A DNA stretch of 64,000 nucleotides from Trichobilharzia regenti (lineage: Eukaryota; Platyhelminthes; Trematoda; Strigeidida; Schistosomatidae). Positions within the stretch are counted from its first letter, which is position 1. Each line of letters starts with the position of its first letter. A program made the translations under genes and the position numbers. The stretch lies in contig OX235270.1 in the NCBI GenBank assembly GCA_944472135.2, positions 149,683,632 through 149,747,631 of the forward strand, written 5' to 3'. Positions 40,141 to 51,205 of this stretch are shown piece by piece. Under the pieces are notes generated by a model. That model did not search any database and was not told the DNA's origin. It worked only from the letters and a program-made list of their open reading frames with translations.

Positions 40141-40610
40141 TTGTGTTTGTTTGTGTCGAGCACTAAATTAACCTACGCTACTACTCTAAATCTCCTTTTA
40201 TAAAATGAATTTATTATTCACCTAGTGTTACATCCATGGCACTTAAGTACTGAATTAGTTGTGTTCTCTGAACCGGTTGATTTAATTGTGAAACCTTCCT
40301 CGTCCTTCTAGACAATAATTTCTGCCCAGGTTCCAGTATAAAACAATTTCTTCAGCACTGACGATGTTATCTAGGAGGACTACGAAAGCTTTGCAATTAA
40401 ATCAACCAGTTCAGAGAACACACCTGAGCTACAAATCTTCTCTAGCACGTGCAGCTGAAGAAAACTCTATGAAATAATAAAATGAATTCATCTCATTCTG
40501 TTATGCAAAGAAACTAATTGTATGAATTCTCGGAGTGGATAGATTCAAGTTGAGAGAAACTTCTACATGGTTTAAAAAATAGAACCAATATATGCATTTT
40601 TTTCATACAA
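40141..40610. repeat. Intergenic DNA with a 30-bp inverted repeat
   Basis: 'gttctctgaaccggttgatt' (40264) is inverted at 'aatcaaccagttcagagaac' (40402-40421), extending to about 31 bp with the flanking 'taattg', and a spacer of about 90 bp. No coding content; origin unknown. Confidence 0.6.
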
Positions 40611-40730
40611 TGATTCCCTTTTATAAATTTGAACAAAGAAAGAAGAAACATTGGCGCGCGGAATAATCTGGATCCATTTTATTTCGTCGGTTCTCATCAG
40701 CTGCGTACAACCTGAATTTTTTTAAGAAAA
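40611..40730 (+). mobile_element. PLE terminal (pLTR-like) fragment
   Basis: 'ttgaacaaagaaagaagaaa', 'ggataatctggatccatttt'-like and 'gtcggttctcatcagctgcg' match 6898-7215 around the SINE-A insertion there. (TA)n follows at 40838-40856. Confidence 0.5.
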
Positions 40731-41149
40731 ATAAAAATTGTACAATTTTAACAAACTTTCATCCATTAGCAAGCATATTGTCAGAGAGTCATAGTGAAAT
40801 AAAGCGTTGCGACTTACAAGGCGTCCAAAGTGTTACAACATATATATATATATATCTTGTTAGAGAGAAGTTTCTTGAAAAAAAATTAATTAACAGTTGT
40901 GTTGTTGGAGTGGTAAGATAAGAAGATCAGTGATACTTACGTAATTAGATAAAAGAAGATCAAAATTTCGGTGCACATGAGGTCAGATGAGAAGTTGATG
41001 ATGTAATAGGGTGAGCGGAACTCAGAAGATCAAAATAAATTATCTCTTAAGAGGGTCAAGCGAAAAATAAAGCGGGTGGGGGTATCTATCTATGACTGCA
41101 TCAGTGAGGAGGATCTTAGGGATAGAGAGACTAATAACGCAACAAGATA

Positions 41150-42370
41150 CGTCCTAGACAGGGCTGCGCTTAATCTTTTATTTAACATTCTCATAATGTC
41201 ATTGCCCTTGTAGCCGAGTTTGATGAAAATAGGCTTCTTACTGACTGTAGCTGTATTAAGCTTCTTGAGTTCATTCTTGCCATATTAATTATTAATGAAA
41301 CTTTGTGGGTAACCATTTTCTTTCAAGCATTTTTCAAGAAGTTCAGTTCGCTATCTAGTTTGTTTGGTGAACATATTCTCTTCGCTCAGAGAAAAGTGTT
41401 TTCACCAGCGTTCGTTTGTATCTCACTGGGCAGAAGCTGTTGAAATTCAAGTAAAGACCACTCCATGTGTCTTTACGATATACAGATCGTTCGAGTGTCC
41501 CATCATATTTTCCAACTTTACGTCCGAAAAATGGGATTTTTCATCATCGTCATGCTACCTCGTGAAAGTAATGCTTTTGTGTACATTGTTGAAAGAGTCT
41601 AATAGTGAGGAAGCGTAACTCAAATCATCGCATACAATGAATGTGTCATCAACGTATCTATAGTAGACTCGCCAGTGTCACACTTGAGCTTTGTCTTTTC
41701 CAGATTGGCCATAAAAATATCAGCTAACATCGGACCCAGTGGACTCCTCATTGCCACACCATCAACCTGACGATACATTTTGCTGTCAAACTGGAATTGT
41801 ATATCATTAGTAAATAATACAAGATGCTGCTTAAATTCCAGTTTTGGTAGAGGAAGAAGGTCAGAGTGTTGACAGATGGTGTCTGTTGTCTCATGCAGAG
41901 GAATCTGGGTGAATAGAGAAGTCACATCGAAGGAGACCATAATTTTGTCATGTACATTAAGTTGATTCACCTCTTCAACAAATTGGAACGAGTCTATTAA
42001 AGTATGTTTAGCTAGACGTTGTCGGCTAACCACAGAGCAACTTTGTGAAAGGGTGAATCGACCATTCAGAGCATTGGTCTCATTGGGCAATTCTTTTTAT
42101 GTATCTCCGGCAGACCATACATACATGGTAGACGAGACCCCGTAGGTTTTAACTCATTGAACGTATGACTGTCAATCATTTTCCTTTTTCAATAGCTCTC
42201 TCTCTCTCCCTCTGAGCACTTTCGTGACTTTCTTTTCTGCCGAATCCGTCATATCCTTCTTGCAGTTAGTTATCAATCTTAAATTCCGACGTGTCATTCA
42301 TGCATTTGTAATATCTTCTTTCAGACGGATCAACAACAACAAACACTTCAGGTTTCTCCTAAATAAGACA
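41150..42370 (-). mobile_element. PLE RT-bearing fragment
   Basis: The minus strand holds a Penelope-like ORF with breaks. 42170-42090 reads 'LKPTGSRLPCMYGLPEIHKK'-like. The RT palm follows in frame 42090-41620, with 'YYRYVDDTFIVCDD' (D-D box) across the end of that frame in another register at about 41665-41625. The thumb and linker continue down to 41150. The GIY-YIG end is not present. Confidence 0.8.
41620..42090 (-). pseudogene. Penelope-like reverse transcriptase, palm
   Basis: 156 codons open. 'DKIMVSFDVTSLFTQIPLHE' holds the first catalytic Asp. 'IQFQFDSKMYRQVDGVAMRS' then 'PLGPMLADIFMANLEKTK' is the V-A-M-G-S-P-L-G-P box with G changed to R. After 'TGESTIDTL' the frame is off by one; the D-D box is read in the neighbouring frame. 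It is a better-preserved relative of 35104-35520 and would be inactive because of the frameshift. Confidence 0.8.
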
Positions 42371-43110
42371 GACAAAAATGTGCCTTTTTAAATTTACGCG
42401 AAATGCATACAACAATCATCTGGATGAATTTTTCGTTTTTTTCAAACTGTTCAGAAACAACTATGCCCGTAGTTTTACTTTTCTTTCTAAGGTGTTTTTT
42501 CTTACCGCAAAATAGTACAAATCAATACACAGTGTTGTTTCTACTCATATTTGTAACAATGATGGTCACTCTATTTTACGAAATCACTTGATTTTTTTTT
42601 ATGTCTGGACTGTTCTCAATCCTCAAATTCTCTTTAAAACGGTGAGTAAATTCGTTGTTTTTTTTTGAGACGGTGTAACGAAATGTTCGAACTGAAAAAT
42701 ACAAGCCCAGACAAAATTAATAAAAAAAACACAGACTACTAGGAAATGTGTACAAAAAAATTCTGTTCAATCTACGGAAGCTACTTTGAAGCTACATCAA
42801 ACTGGTAAAGTAAGTATTGCACAGAGAATCCATCACCACGTTCACTACTACCTTGAGGAAAAAGAAATGATTACAACTTAATGTGGGGCATAAATCGAGT
42901 AAAATTAGTCCACATTCACTATTTAGAGAGTGTCGCTGTGATGATGCTAATCTAGACATCAACAACACTACTCTATAGTGAAATCAGTGCATAGAATGCA
43001 CAGTATATTGGTATCAATAATAATATTAATACTGTTAAGATTTTGCTTTTATTTTCGGGAAATTCATTTTCTTCTACAAAAATCAGAGAGTCAAACGTAG
43101 GTCATCTCCC
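42371..43110. other. AT-rich intergenic DNA
   Basis: Poly-T and poly-A runs (42590-42600, 42656-42666); no gene or assignable repeat recognised. Confidence 0.4.
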
Positions 43111-43114
43111 TTTA

Positions 43115-43540
43115 ATTACTTCTTCAAAACCACTCCTCTTTTGCGTTTGGGCGTAAAAGATAAACTGCCTAATTTCGCCTTTTTCATGTGTATCTACCGA
43201 ATTAACTGCTTCTGTGGAGTGAGCCATTTACATAGGCCGTACAATTAGGCGAGTTTCTCGTCGAATTTCCGAACATCACCCTGCAAAGTGATTAGGTAAA
43301 GGACAAACAATATCTATTCGCAGTACCATTCTATCTCATCTTGTGGATACAGAACACAAGATTGACGTTAACCAGGCTTTCAAAGTCATTTACCGCATAC
43401 CAAAAATCTTAACTTCATTGTAAGAGTTAGACTATTAAATAATACTGAGGCTTTAGGGATCCACATTAAGAAGCCTGATTTATGTGTCCGAAAGAAGCTA
43501 GTTCAGACATTGTTCATACCTTGGACATCCAGGTTCGAAT
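43115..43540 (+). pseudogene. Decayed PLE GIY-YIG domain
   Basis: Aligned by eye to 32530-32860: 'aactgcttctgtggagtgag', 'catttacataggccgtacaa' (from I-Y-I-G-R), 'cgaacatcaccctgcaaagt', 'tcatcttgtggatacagaac', 'tttcaaagtcatttaccgca' (F-K-V-I-Y), 'aagcctgatttatgtgtccg' (K-P-D-L-C-V-R-K). Stops and frame breaks remove function. Confidence 0.65.
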
Positions 43541-44040
43541 GATCCTCAATTTTTTCTGTAAAAATTTCCTTAATTTTAGTTGATATTCTATTTGCTATTA
43601 TATTTTTATCATTATTATACTTTAAGCATCTTTAGTGAACTGTAATTCCATTGTGATCTTACTTTACAAATCGATGTTATTTAGAAAATAGCAATATTGT
43701 TATTGACTACTAATCTAGAATATTATATGTATATATACATACATAATTGTAGAGCCAGAAAAGGCTATTATCGAAAAGGATATTCTTTGCTCAGTTATTC
43801 TAAAGATCCCTTTAATTGTACAAATTAAAAGATTTGGCTTCAAATCCTGTTAATTCATTGCTTGAGATAGATCTACAACGAGAAACAGATGTCCCATCTG
43901 AAACTTGCAAAGCATTAATCCCTTTAATAATGTTATCCAAGTCTTATCTGAAGAACAAGCACTCAGTCAGGTATATATATATAGATATATATAGGCCTTT
44001 ATTTCAACCTGTTTCTACAGTCTTCGTTATCTGGTCCCAC
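43541..44040. other. AT-rich intergenic DNA
   Basis: TATA-rich stretches near 43725 and 43975. A 78-codon frame (43816-44052) shows nothing recognisable. Confidence 0.4.
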
Positions 44041-44041
44041 A

Positions 44042-44600
44042 ATTTCCGATAGTTTGTCATCTCTTTGTACGACCTCTGTATCACCCTCGAAAACACTAAC
44101 AACTCGTCATTCTCCATTTGGGTCCTAATCCAGCAGTGACCCCGGATGCTGATCCATCTTCATTTCCTCCGGTATGTTTGTCGAGCAGTAGATTATCGAT
44201 CGGTTCGTTCTCAGAGTTTGTTGTTGCCAATTCTTTCTGACTATCTGATCTTCAGTATATAGCGAAAACAGATGTCAATGAAAGTCTCCAACAGCCTGTA
44301 ACAAATGCTTTTCTTGACGCGCTGGTCAAGTTGCTAACCTATAAAGAAAAACTAACTGACTTCACATAGGTATTTGAAAATCAGAATTTAATTCTATATT
44401 CTGTGGAGTGGAGAAGATTTCCAGGCTGATTTCAGAGTGATGAATGTCTGTTTTGGTATTCTGTCTGGATTCAACATAGAACTTGACACCGAAGTGCAGC
44501 AGTTCGAGTTGCCACGTTCCATTCTGTTTTGGTATTGCTGTGTGCTGGTTTTGACATCCTCATCCATGCCTCCCTCCGTCTTTAGTTCAAACGGGTCAGC
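44042..44600 (-). mobile_element. RTE-A 3' region fragment
   Basis: Minus strand; complement blocks match 20900-21250: 'tgcttttcttgacgcgctgg', 'atctgatcttcagtatatag', 'ctgacttcacatagg', 'gatgaatgtctgttttggta'. An RTE-B tail is inserted at 44461-44522. Confidence 0.7.
44461..44522 (-). mobile_element. 62-bp RTE-B tail insertion with 14-bp TSD
   Basis: Only the last 62 bp of RTE-B ('gaactgctgcacttcggtgt', 'caagttctatgttgaatcc', ending CAGACAG on the minus strand). TCTGTTTTGGTATT is duplicated exactly on both sides (44447-44460 and 44523-44536). Severe 5' truncation is typical of target-primed insertion. Confidence 0.85.
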
Positions 44601-45085
44601 CTAGAAAAATGACCTCTTTCAAATTTCAAATTCAAGTGGAGATGGAAACTCGCTGAGGAGGCCGCTGGGGGACATCGTGCGTCAGGCCACTGCTCGAGTG
44701 GAACCCGAAAGGGAAGTGGTAAGTGTGTCGGTGGCACAGTGGTTAGGACTCTCGCCAACCATGCACATGGTCCGAGGTTTGATCCCCTGCCGACGCACAC
44801 CTGATATCTATGGTCGGCCTGCAAAATTTGGGCTACCGATATCCATGCTGAAAATTCCATACTTGTACCGAAAAGTACTGTGTGGAATCAAGCTGTAATC
44901 AAAAATAAAAATAAATAAGTGAGACGTCCAAATGTGACATGGAGGAGATTGTGGGAAGAGGAGTTGAAACAGTATGGACTGACATGGATGCAGGTGAAAA
45001 GCACAGCAGAAGATAGAAGCAAGTGGAGACGTGCAGTTGAAGCCCTATGTTCCACTAGGAACCCAAGGAAACAATGAATAAATAA
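44601..45085 (+). mobile_element. RTE-A variant 3' end, split by SINE-A
   Basis: 'gatggaaactcgctgaggag', 'gacatcgtgcgtcaggccac', SINE-A, then 'tgacatggaggagattgtgg', 'actgacatggatgcaggtga' and 'tgaagccctatgttccacta' with an AAT-type tail. Close to 14860-15120. Confidence 0.8.
44726..44915 (+). mobile_element. SINE-A copy, subfamily with GTACTGTG variant
   Basis: Head 'cggtggcacagtggttagga', B box 'gaggtttgatcccc', tail with 'caagctgtaatcaaaaataa'. TAAGTG flanks both ends (44720-44725; 44916-44921). The diagnostic 'ccgaaaagtactgtgtgg' is shared only with 49662-49856, so these two belong to the same subfamily. Confidence 0.9.
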
Positions 45086-46025
45086 ATAAAAATAATCTAC
45101 GAGGACTAAACTGTCCAAAAATCTGTTTGTTATTATTGGAGATATTGGTGATCCCACCGCTAACTCATTCTTTTTTTATACAGTCTACCCTGAAATTTGA
45201 ATACAGTGGACAGTAGACGTAACTGAACTGCTAATGTGATTACATCAACTTAATCTTATTTTTGAGTTCAGGACCAACGTTCAGTTCACTCCTAACTGAC
45301 TCTAGAACTGTATTGATCGGAATATTAATGCGCAAAACTAGTTATGTCAAAAGTAATTATTTTCTCATCTTTTTCTATTTGAATTTCCTCTTTCTTCTGT
45401 TTCACTACATGGAAATTAGTAGTTAGCTTAGAATTTGACCTATCTCTAATGAGGCATAATATTGGTGCTAAGCATTTGGATAGCTCGTATGTCGAAGTGT
45501 TCCTCTAACGGCAACCATTGGTCTCCAAGGGCATTGTGTTCTATGAATTTTAACCGTGCCATATATCCTGCTAGGTAGGAAAGAAATATACACCAAGCAA
45601 ATTATGAAGCCGTATGAATAAACTATGATTATGACGAATGAATTGGGCTAAAAATGTCATGCAGTTAGTAACACTGTGTTACATCAAATTAACTTATATG
45701 AAATCATACTCTAAAACAGTGCCCACATTCTAATCACATGTTTTCACAAGGAGAATATTATCTTAGTTTATGTCCCCTTCTATACATGCCTAGTTTATAT
45801 CAGGGGAACAGCAGACGAGGCTCAAGAGTAGTTCAGTTAATAGGGAACTACAACGGTCCCTTAGAAGTCAAGCATTCATACTGTTCAGATGCAAATGAAC
45901 AATTAACTAGTATCAATACCTTAATAAATCTATTCTCAACAGTCTATCAGTATCCTTATAACCAGCAAGCAACAAGTTCACCGCTCCATCTAGAATACAT
46001 GCCCACATCAGGATACATTAAAATT
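45086..46025. other. Intergenic DNA with one open frame
   Basis: A 105-codon plus frame (45738-46055) has no recognised domain; its last residues already belong to RTE-B, so it is probably fortuitous. Confidence 0.35.
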
Positions 46026-46400
46026 GGAAGATATGAACAGGCTAGCTGCCTTTGATTATTATAGGTGTCTGAATTCTATCTTTCGTGAAAGTTGGCATGA
46101 TAGGGTGAGTAATATTGAGGCTATGCATGGAGTATTAGGTAAGAAATGAATGTCAATCGATGAGGTTCTGAAGCTACATGGATTGAAGTCGCTGACCATC
46201 GCCTTCCACGACGGGCAAAGTGATGGTGGTCAAACCAAAAAATGGAATCAGTCGATGAAATCTTTCAACCACACACACACATGGGTGTACCGATGTCCTA
46301 AGGATTCTAATAGCCTATGGCTGGAGACAATCAGTGATGATATGACTCAAAATCCTTCTCTCATTGGCGCAGAAACATTCACACTTCGCAGTGCTCCTTC
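46026..46400 (+). mobile_element. RTE-B variant C-terminal fragment
   Basis: 'gaagatatgaacaggctagc', 'gtgagtaatattgaggctat', 'gtcaatcgatgaggttctga', 'ctggagacaatcagtgatga' follow the RTE-B order. Truncated at both ends. Confidence 0.65.
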
Positions 46401-46547
46401 CCCTTAACTCTCTTGGTTTTTTTTACTTTGCTTATTATTACAAATATTATTGTCACAGTTATTATTATTATTATTCATAATTTATGCTCAATACTATCGA
46501 ATTATTCATTTATACTGACTTATTATTAGTGATATTACCTGTTTTCT

Positions 46548-46598
<51 letters not shown>
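46401..46598. repeat. ATT-rich run and (TA)n microsatellite
   Basis: TTA repeats at 46455-46485 and about 23 TA units at 46551-46597. Confidence 0.85.
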
Positions 46599-46599
46599 T

Positions 46600-46850
46600 C
46601 TGTAATCTGCTCCTATCTCGTCACTCAGACCATAACCATGAGAACACTCCCTCGAAAGGAATCGGAATGGGAAGCGACGAGTAGGTCGTCAGATCGTGTG
46701 CCCAGGAGGAGGTGAGATATTATAGTCAATCTTAGAGCCAGCTGAAGAGGACAGCACCGAGCAGAACAAAGTGGAGATGTGTTGTTGAATCTCTAGATTC
46801 CACTCGGAACCCGAGGGAATAATATAACAATAATAATAATAATAATCGAA
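46600..46850 (+). mobile_element. RTE-A 3' end fragment
   Basis: 'gaatcggaatgggaagcgac', 'gccagctgaagaggacagca', 'tgttgttgaatctctagatt', 'ccactcggaacccgagggaa' and an AAT tail. Same 3' variant as 16900-17090. Confidence 0.7.
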
Positions 46851-47421
46851 CACAGTAACTCAGTACATCCTAATGACTAGAATTCCCCCAGATTCTTGTG
46901 AGGAGTTTTGATATTTAAATTTAACTTATTCGAGTATGAAAACAATCCCTAACTCATAACATTAAAGGCCAATGACACGATACAACGATTCGACAGAAGT
47001 TCTCTAGTGACTCAATATTAAAATGCTCACTTACATACAAGACGACGTACGTAGCCCTTGGGGTTAGATTTCGCATGAGATCATGGGCTAACATACTACT
47101 GATAAGCAGAGAGTAAGTAGTTAAGATAAAATCGCTTTTAATTAACTGCCTTTCTAAGCCATATATCGAAATTGTAATGCATGAGTGCATGCGTATATAT
47201 ATATATGCTAGCTGGTAATTGCTGTTTGTTTGTTCTTTGCTTCAGACAACAAAAGCAATCAGTGTTCTCATATCATCGTCCCCTAAAACTGATAGGCTTA
47301 TTGAAAAACAATAAATCATACATATCATGTTACATGTGACGCTGAATTTGTATTAACAATCAAAACAGTTGTTATAGACACAGTATATAGAAATACCACT
47401 ACACTACACTACACTACACTA

Positions 47422-47462
<41 letters not shown>

Positions 47463-48540
47463 CTCAGAAATAGGTCTCATTGTGAAGGCTTTATTCAATA
47501 TAACTATTTTTAAAATAAAAGACTACAGTCAGCGTATTCAAGTAAAAAGTAGAAACGTCAACTGTGTGTGTGGGGGGGGTGTTTGTGTGCATAACTGTAA
47601 AATGGTAAATTTGACATACAACAGACGAACAGTAAAATAATAACCAAATCGTTCAGTTAATAGTAACTAAGATACGAGGAATGGGTAACAGGCTAACACA
47701 GTATCATCATATGAGCGCAGAAGGTGGACAATTTATTCCCTCTATTTATGTATTTATATGTATATGTCGCTACAATTTTATACAGTGAACAGTTTTTCTT
47801 TGTTTGTTTATTTCAACAGGGACAACAACAGAGAATCATCCAAAAGTAGGCAAACTGTGACATGAAAGAATACAATATAACGGAATTACAGTTGAACATA
47901 AACTGAAGATCTACACACACACACACACACACACTGATGAAATGTAAACAGTAAGAATGGAATGTTTATGGATTAAAAAAAAAAAAAGAATAAACATAAA
48001 GGAATTGGGATACTATGGAAAGTAAAATGTTCAGTGTAACACACATATATAAAATCATTCACTTATTGAAAGATAGATATATATAATCATAGGATAATAC
48101 ATATATGCATATATCGGTTTCAATGAATAATTTTTCCCTATTAGTATTGCTGTTATCCTCTAACCCCTGGGTAAAGGCTTCCATATCTTACACAATATGT
48201 ATGCATGAGAATGTATAACCAATGGTAATGAAAGAAACTCTTGCCGTAAAAAGAAAAGATACAAGGTATAAAGACAATTTTTTGGATGGGAAAAAAGGGG
48301 CAATGGAATTGAGTAGTACCCTACATATAAATTTATATAGATATATATGTTCCAGTTGCAATAACTTCACCGTACAAAATTTGGATAGGTGTATATCACA
48401 GGGGGCGAAACAATTTCAGGTATTTCTGATATAAAGAAGGCTGAGAGAGTAGATCTCGCATAGAGAATAACAAAGTGTAAATAGATCAACATTCAAGGAT
48501 AGAATATAAGCTATTTTTAACTGTACAATTTTAGCATATA
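46851..48540. other. Repeat-poor AT-rich DNA with microsatellites
   Basis: (CACTA)n at 47398-47426 followed by (TA)n to 47459, a G-run near 47570, (CA)n at 47913-47933, and several TATA stretches. This is downstream of the ZDHHC gene's 3' end. Confidence 0.6.
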
Positions 48541-48542
48541 TA

Positions 48543-48548
48543 TTTATT
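48543..48548 (-). terminator. Candidate polyadenylation signal AATAAA
   Basis: AATAAA on the minus strand about 107 nt after the stop of the ZDHHC-like gene. It is well placed for a short 3' UTR, but AT-rich DNA makes chance matches common. Confidence 0.35.
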
Positions 48549-48654
48549 TCACATAACGTTTACAATACAATGCAACACACATACACATACACACACATAC
48601 TACACAACTTGAAAATAATTCATTAATCATGTAGTAGTTTAGTACTTCCTAAAT

Positions 48655-49079
48655 TTAAAAACATCCATTTGATTTTGAGTTGATTTGTTCAATTTGATAT
48701 ATTTCCCGCCAATCAACTCGTTTGTTTGAATTTACAATAAAACCTGGTAAACCAATTAAATCGAGTAGATTACGCCATATACCATGATCATATGGTCGAC
48801 TGTATTTTGTTGTTGGTGGTGTTGCTGATGGTGTCATATTCGATGTTACCGATTTCGAGTTGTTGTTTGAATTATTATTGGATAAATTTAAACCGCCAGA
48901 AAATTCCACATATCGATCTATGTTGATACGTTCATTTGTAGTAGCATTTAACCAAATCATTTGATATAAATGTGAACCACATAATAAAGTTGTCCAAAAA
49001 CAATAGAAAGCTGCATTGACAAAACAGAATGTCACCCATGGATTACATGATATACGCGCTGCTATTGTACTAATCGGAT
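48655..49079 (-). CDS. ZDHHC17-like: ZDHHC17/HIP14-like palmitoyltransferase, terminal exon
   Basis: Last coding exon. The acceptor is 'ttttctttaaag' ending at 49080; the first two bases AT complete a codon with the final G of the DHHC exon (GAT, Asp). It reads 'DPISTIAARISCNPWVTFCF', a transmembrane segment ('FVNAAFYCFWTTLLCGSHLY'), the T-T-N-E motif of DHHC enzymes ('NATTNERINIDRYVEF'), an Asn/Ser/Thr-rich insert of about 40 residues, and a C-terminal block 'YDHGIWRNLLDLIGLPGF' and 'VDWREIYQIEQI'. From memory of HIP14, the TTNE box, an 'N/D-H-G-x-x-R-N-x-x-D' block and a 'VDW' box near the end are shared; this is why ZDHHC17 or ZDHHC13 is favoured. The low-complexity insert looks lineage-specific. 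Confidence 0.88.
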
Positions 49080-49224
49080 CTTTAAAGAAAAAAAAAGTGA
49101 TATAACAAAAAGTAGATCAAAATACACTTAAAAATAATAATAATAATGATAATAACAACATAGTAGGGATATTTTTACTGTAAAATAAAATTTTAATTAC
49201 AATGACTTACTTCCTGATCTGGAG

Positions 49225-49445
49225 CGTTTTTTTGTTTTTTATTCTTTTGCTTTCTCCGGAGGAATATAGGGAGGCTTCAAAAGTTTCACCAGCAGCAGCA
49301 GTGGTGTTATCTTTTACGGGATGAGAGGCGGGGGTTGCTATAGCCTCATTGATGCCCAGCCTTCCTTCTCTGCTGGACTTACTACCGGATAATCAAGGTG
49401 TGTGTGTGTCGACCAGGGTTCGGACCATGGTTGGCGAGAATTCTA
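49225..49445 (-). mobile_element. SINE-B copy
   Basis: Tail complement 'ttttgctttctccggaggaa', body 'ggggttgctatagcctcatt', head complement ending near 'gaccagggttcggaccatgg' and 'ttggcgagaattct'. Confidence 0.65.
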
Positions 49446-49661
49446 TCAGTGAAACACCGTATGGTATGCATATGTGCAAAGTTCTATGTCGGCAGTACGC
49501 AGCCACAGCAGATCGAACCTGCCGATTACAAGACAGGTTTGTAGACCCCTCACAGCCAGCCATTTGAACTCTGCCTGGAGTGTTAGTTGACGAGACTTCA
49601 ATAGCACATTATATATCATGATCAACAGAAATTCATAAACGGTGGAAGTCAATTGAGTGTA

Positions 49662-49856
49662 TGTGCGTCGGTGGCACAGTGGTTAGGACTCTCGCCAACC
49701 ATGCACATGGTCCGAGGTTCGATCTCCTGCCGACGCACACCTGATATCTATGGTCGGCCTGAAAAATTTGGGCTACCGATATCCATGCTGAAAATTCCAT
49801 ACTTGTACCGAAAAGTACTGTGTGGAATCAAGCTGTAATCAAAAATAAAAATAAAA
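49662..49856 (+). mobile_element. SINE-A copy, GTACTGTG subfamily
   Basis: Almost identical to 44726-44915 ('gactctcgccaaccatgcac', 'ccgaaaagtactgtgtgg'). Flanks ATGTGCG / ATGCGCG are similar, a possible but imperfect TSD. Confidence 0.9.
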
Positions 49857-50094
49857 TGCGCGTAGTCATTATAGACTGTTTTTATGTAATCCAACTTCGT
49901 CAGTAATTCTGCAAGTGTCTATAAGCCTTTATCCAACAAGACTCTAGTACAGAAGAAAATTCATTGTGTAGAGTCCAACACACATATAATGAAGCTATAT
50001 ACTGATTGTTATAGTTCGACGGGTAGAACAACACTCATACGAAAATGTTGGACAGCTGATAAACAACAAAATTCTACATATGAAAAACACCAGC

Positions 50095-50290
50095 ATGTAT
50101 TTATTCATATTTTTTTAAAATTATAGCTTCATTCTACACAGTATTTCAGTACAACTATGGAATTTCCAGGATGTAATATCATTAGCCCAAATTTAGCAGG
50201 CCAACCATTGACATCATAGGTCGGGGATCGAACCGCAGACCATGTGCATAGTCGGCGAGCATCCTAACCGCTGTACCATCAACATGCAGT
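50095..50290 (-). mobile_element. SINE-A copy, diverged
   Basis: Minus strand; 'aattatagcttcattctaca', 'attagcccaaatttagcagg', 'ggggatcgaaccgcagacca', head complement 'catcctaaccgctgtaccat'. Confidence 0.75.
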
Positions 50291-50314
50291 TGACAGTCAC
50301 ATGTATTTTACGTC

Positions 50315-50590
50315 GGTCGGGACGGTAAAATCTATGGTTGGAAACAATTGATGACATGACTCAAAACCGTTCTCAGTGGCGCAGATGCATCCACTCCCTG
50401 TGACTTATGATCTTCAATGAAACTGTTTTGTATTTCTTTATTACTCCTTTGTCTCACACCTCTGCTCACTGTTTCTATTATGCTTTTCTTGTACTTTCTT
50501 CTCTTGCTTCGCGTGCTACACGGAATGTGGCGACTTGAACTTCCGCACATTTGTGCAAAGTTCTATGTCGAAAACAGACAGACAGACATA
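50315..50590 (+). mobile_element. RTE-B 3' end, 5'-truncated
   Basis: Begins 'ggtcgggacggtaaaatcta'; C-terminal coding 'gttctcagtggcgcagatgc', stop, 3' UTR with 'tcttgcttcgcgtgctacac' and 'cgcacatttgtgcaaagttc', then GACA repeats. The 3' UTR is nearly identical to that of the full-length element at 53977-57736. Confidence 0.85.
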
Positions 50591-50799
50591 TATCAGACTG
50601 AAAAGAGCATAAGTGAAACACGAGTAAATTAGTCAACTACATAAATAACGTGTCAATAGAAAAAATGAACTAATAGATATCGGGACTGAAAGTCATATCA
50701 GTGCTTCGCTTTGAATAACCACGAAAATCCTACCTAACCAATTTATAAACTAATGAAGTTCCCATAAAGTTGATGTCAAAAGAGCATTTGAAGTTGCTC

Positions 50800-51205
50800 A
50801 CTGTATTCCGACTGACTGACTGGTTTCAACTCAGAACTTTGCACCGATGTGCACCAGTTGGAGTCACCACACTCCCTCTTTGTAGAACACAAAGAAACAG
50901 AAGAAAGTAAAAAGAAATGCACAACACACACACAGTAAACAGAGATATGAGGTAAAAAGAAGAATATTGTCGAAGAACAACACAGTGTTATTGGATATTG
51001 TAAGTCACAAGGAGTAGATTCATCTGCGCCAGCTACTGACAACCATTTTGAGCCATACCACCAATTGTCCCCAGCCATCGGTGCTTAATGTCCTGCGGAT
51101 CCCAACCAGTCAGAAAGTCTACACCCCCACATTTGGCTGGCTGGATGGCTTGAATTAACTGTTGTGGATTTCATTGACTGACGTCATGCCTTGGTTTGAT
51201 CACCA
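50800..51205 (-). mobile_element. RTE-B variant 3' fragment, head-to-head partner 1
   Basis: Minus strand: tail complement 'gactgactggtttcaactca', 'tttgcaccgatgtgcaccag', C-terminal coding complement 'ccattttgagccataccacc'. It meets the plus-strand copy at about 51205. Confidence 0.75.

Noticed and set aside
44726..44800. tRNA gene candidates from A/B boxes in SINE-A, -B, -C and -D heads
   Set aside because: The heads lack a foldable acceptor stem and are always followed by the same SINE body, so they are SINE promoters and not tRNA genes.
45738..46055. 105-codon open frame as a host exon
   Set aside because: No recognised domain, no clear splice sites, and its end lies in RTE-B sequence.
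47398..47459. Regular short repeats as a CRISPR-like array
   Set aside because: They are (CACTA)n and (TA)n microsatellites without spacers, in an animal genome.
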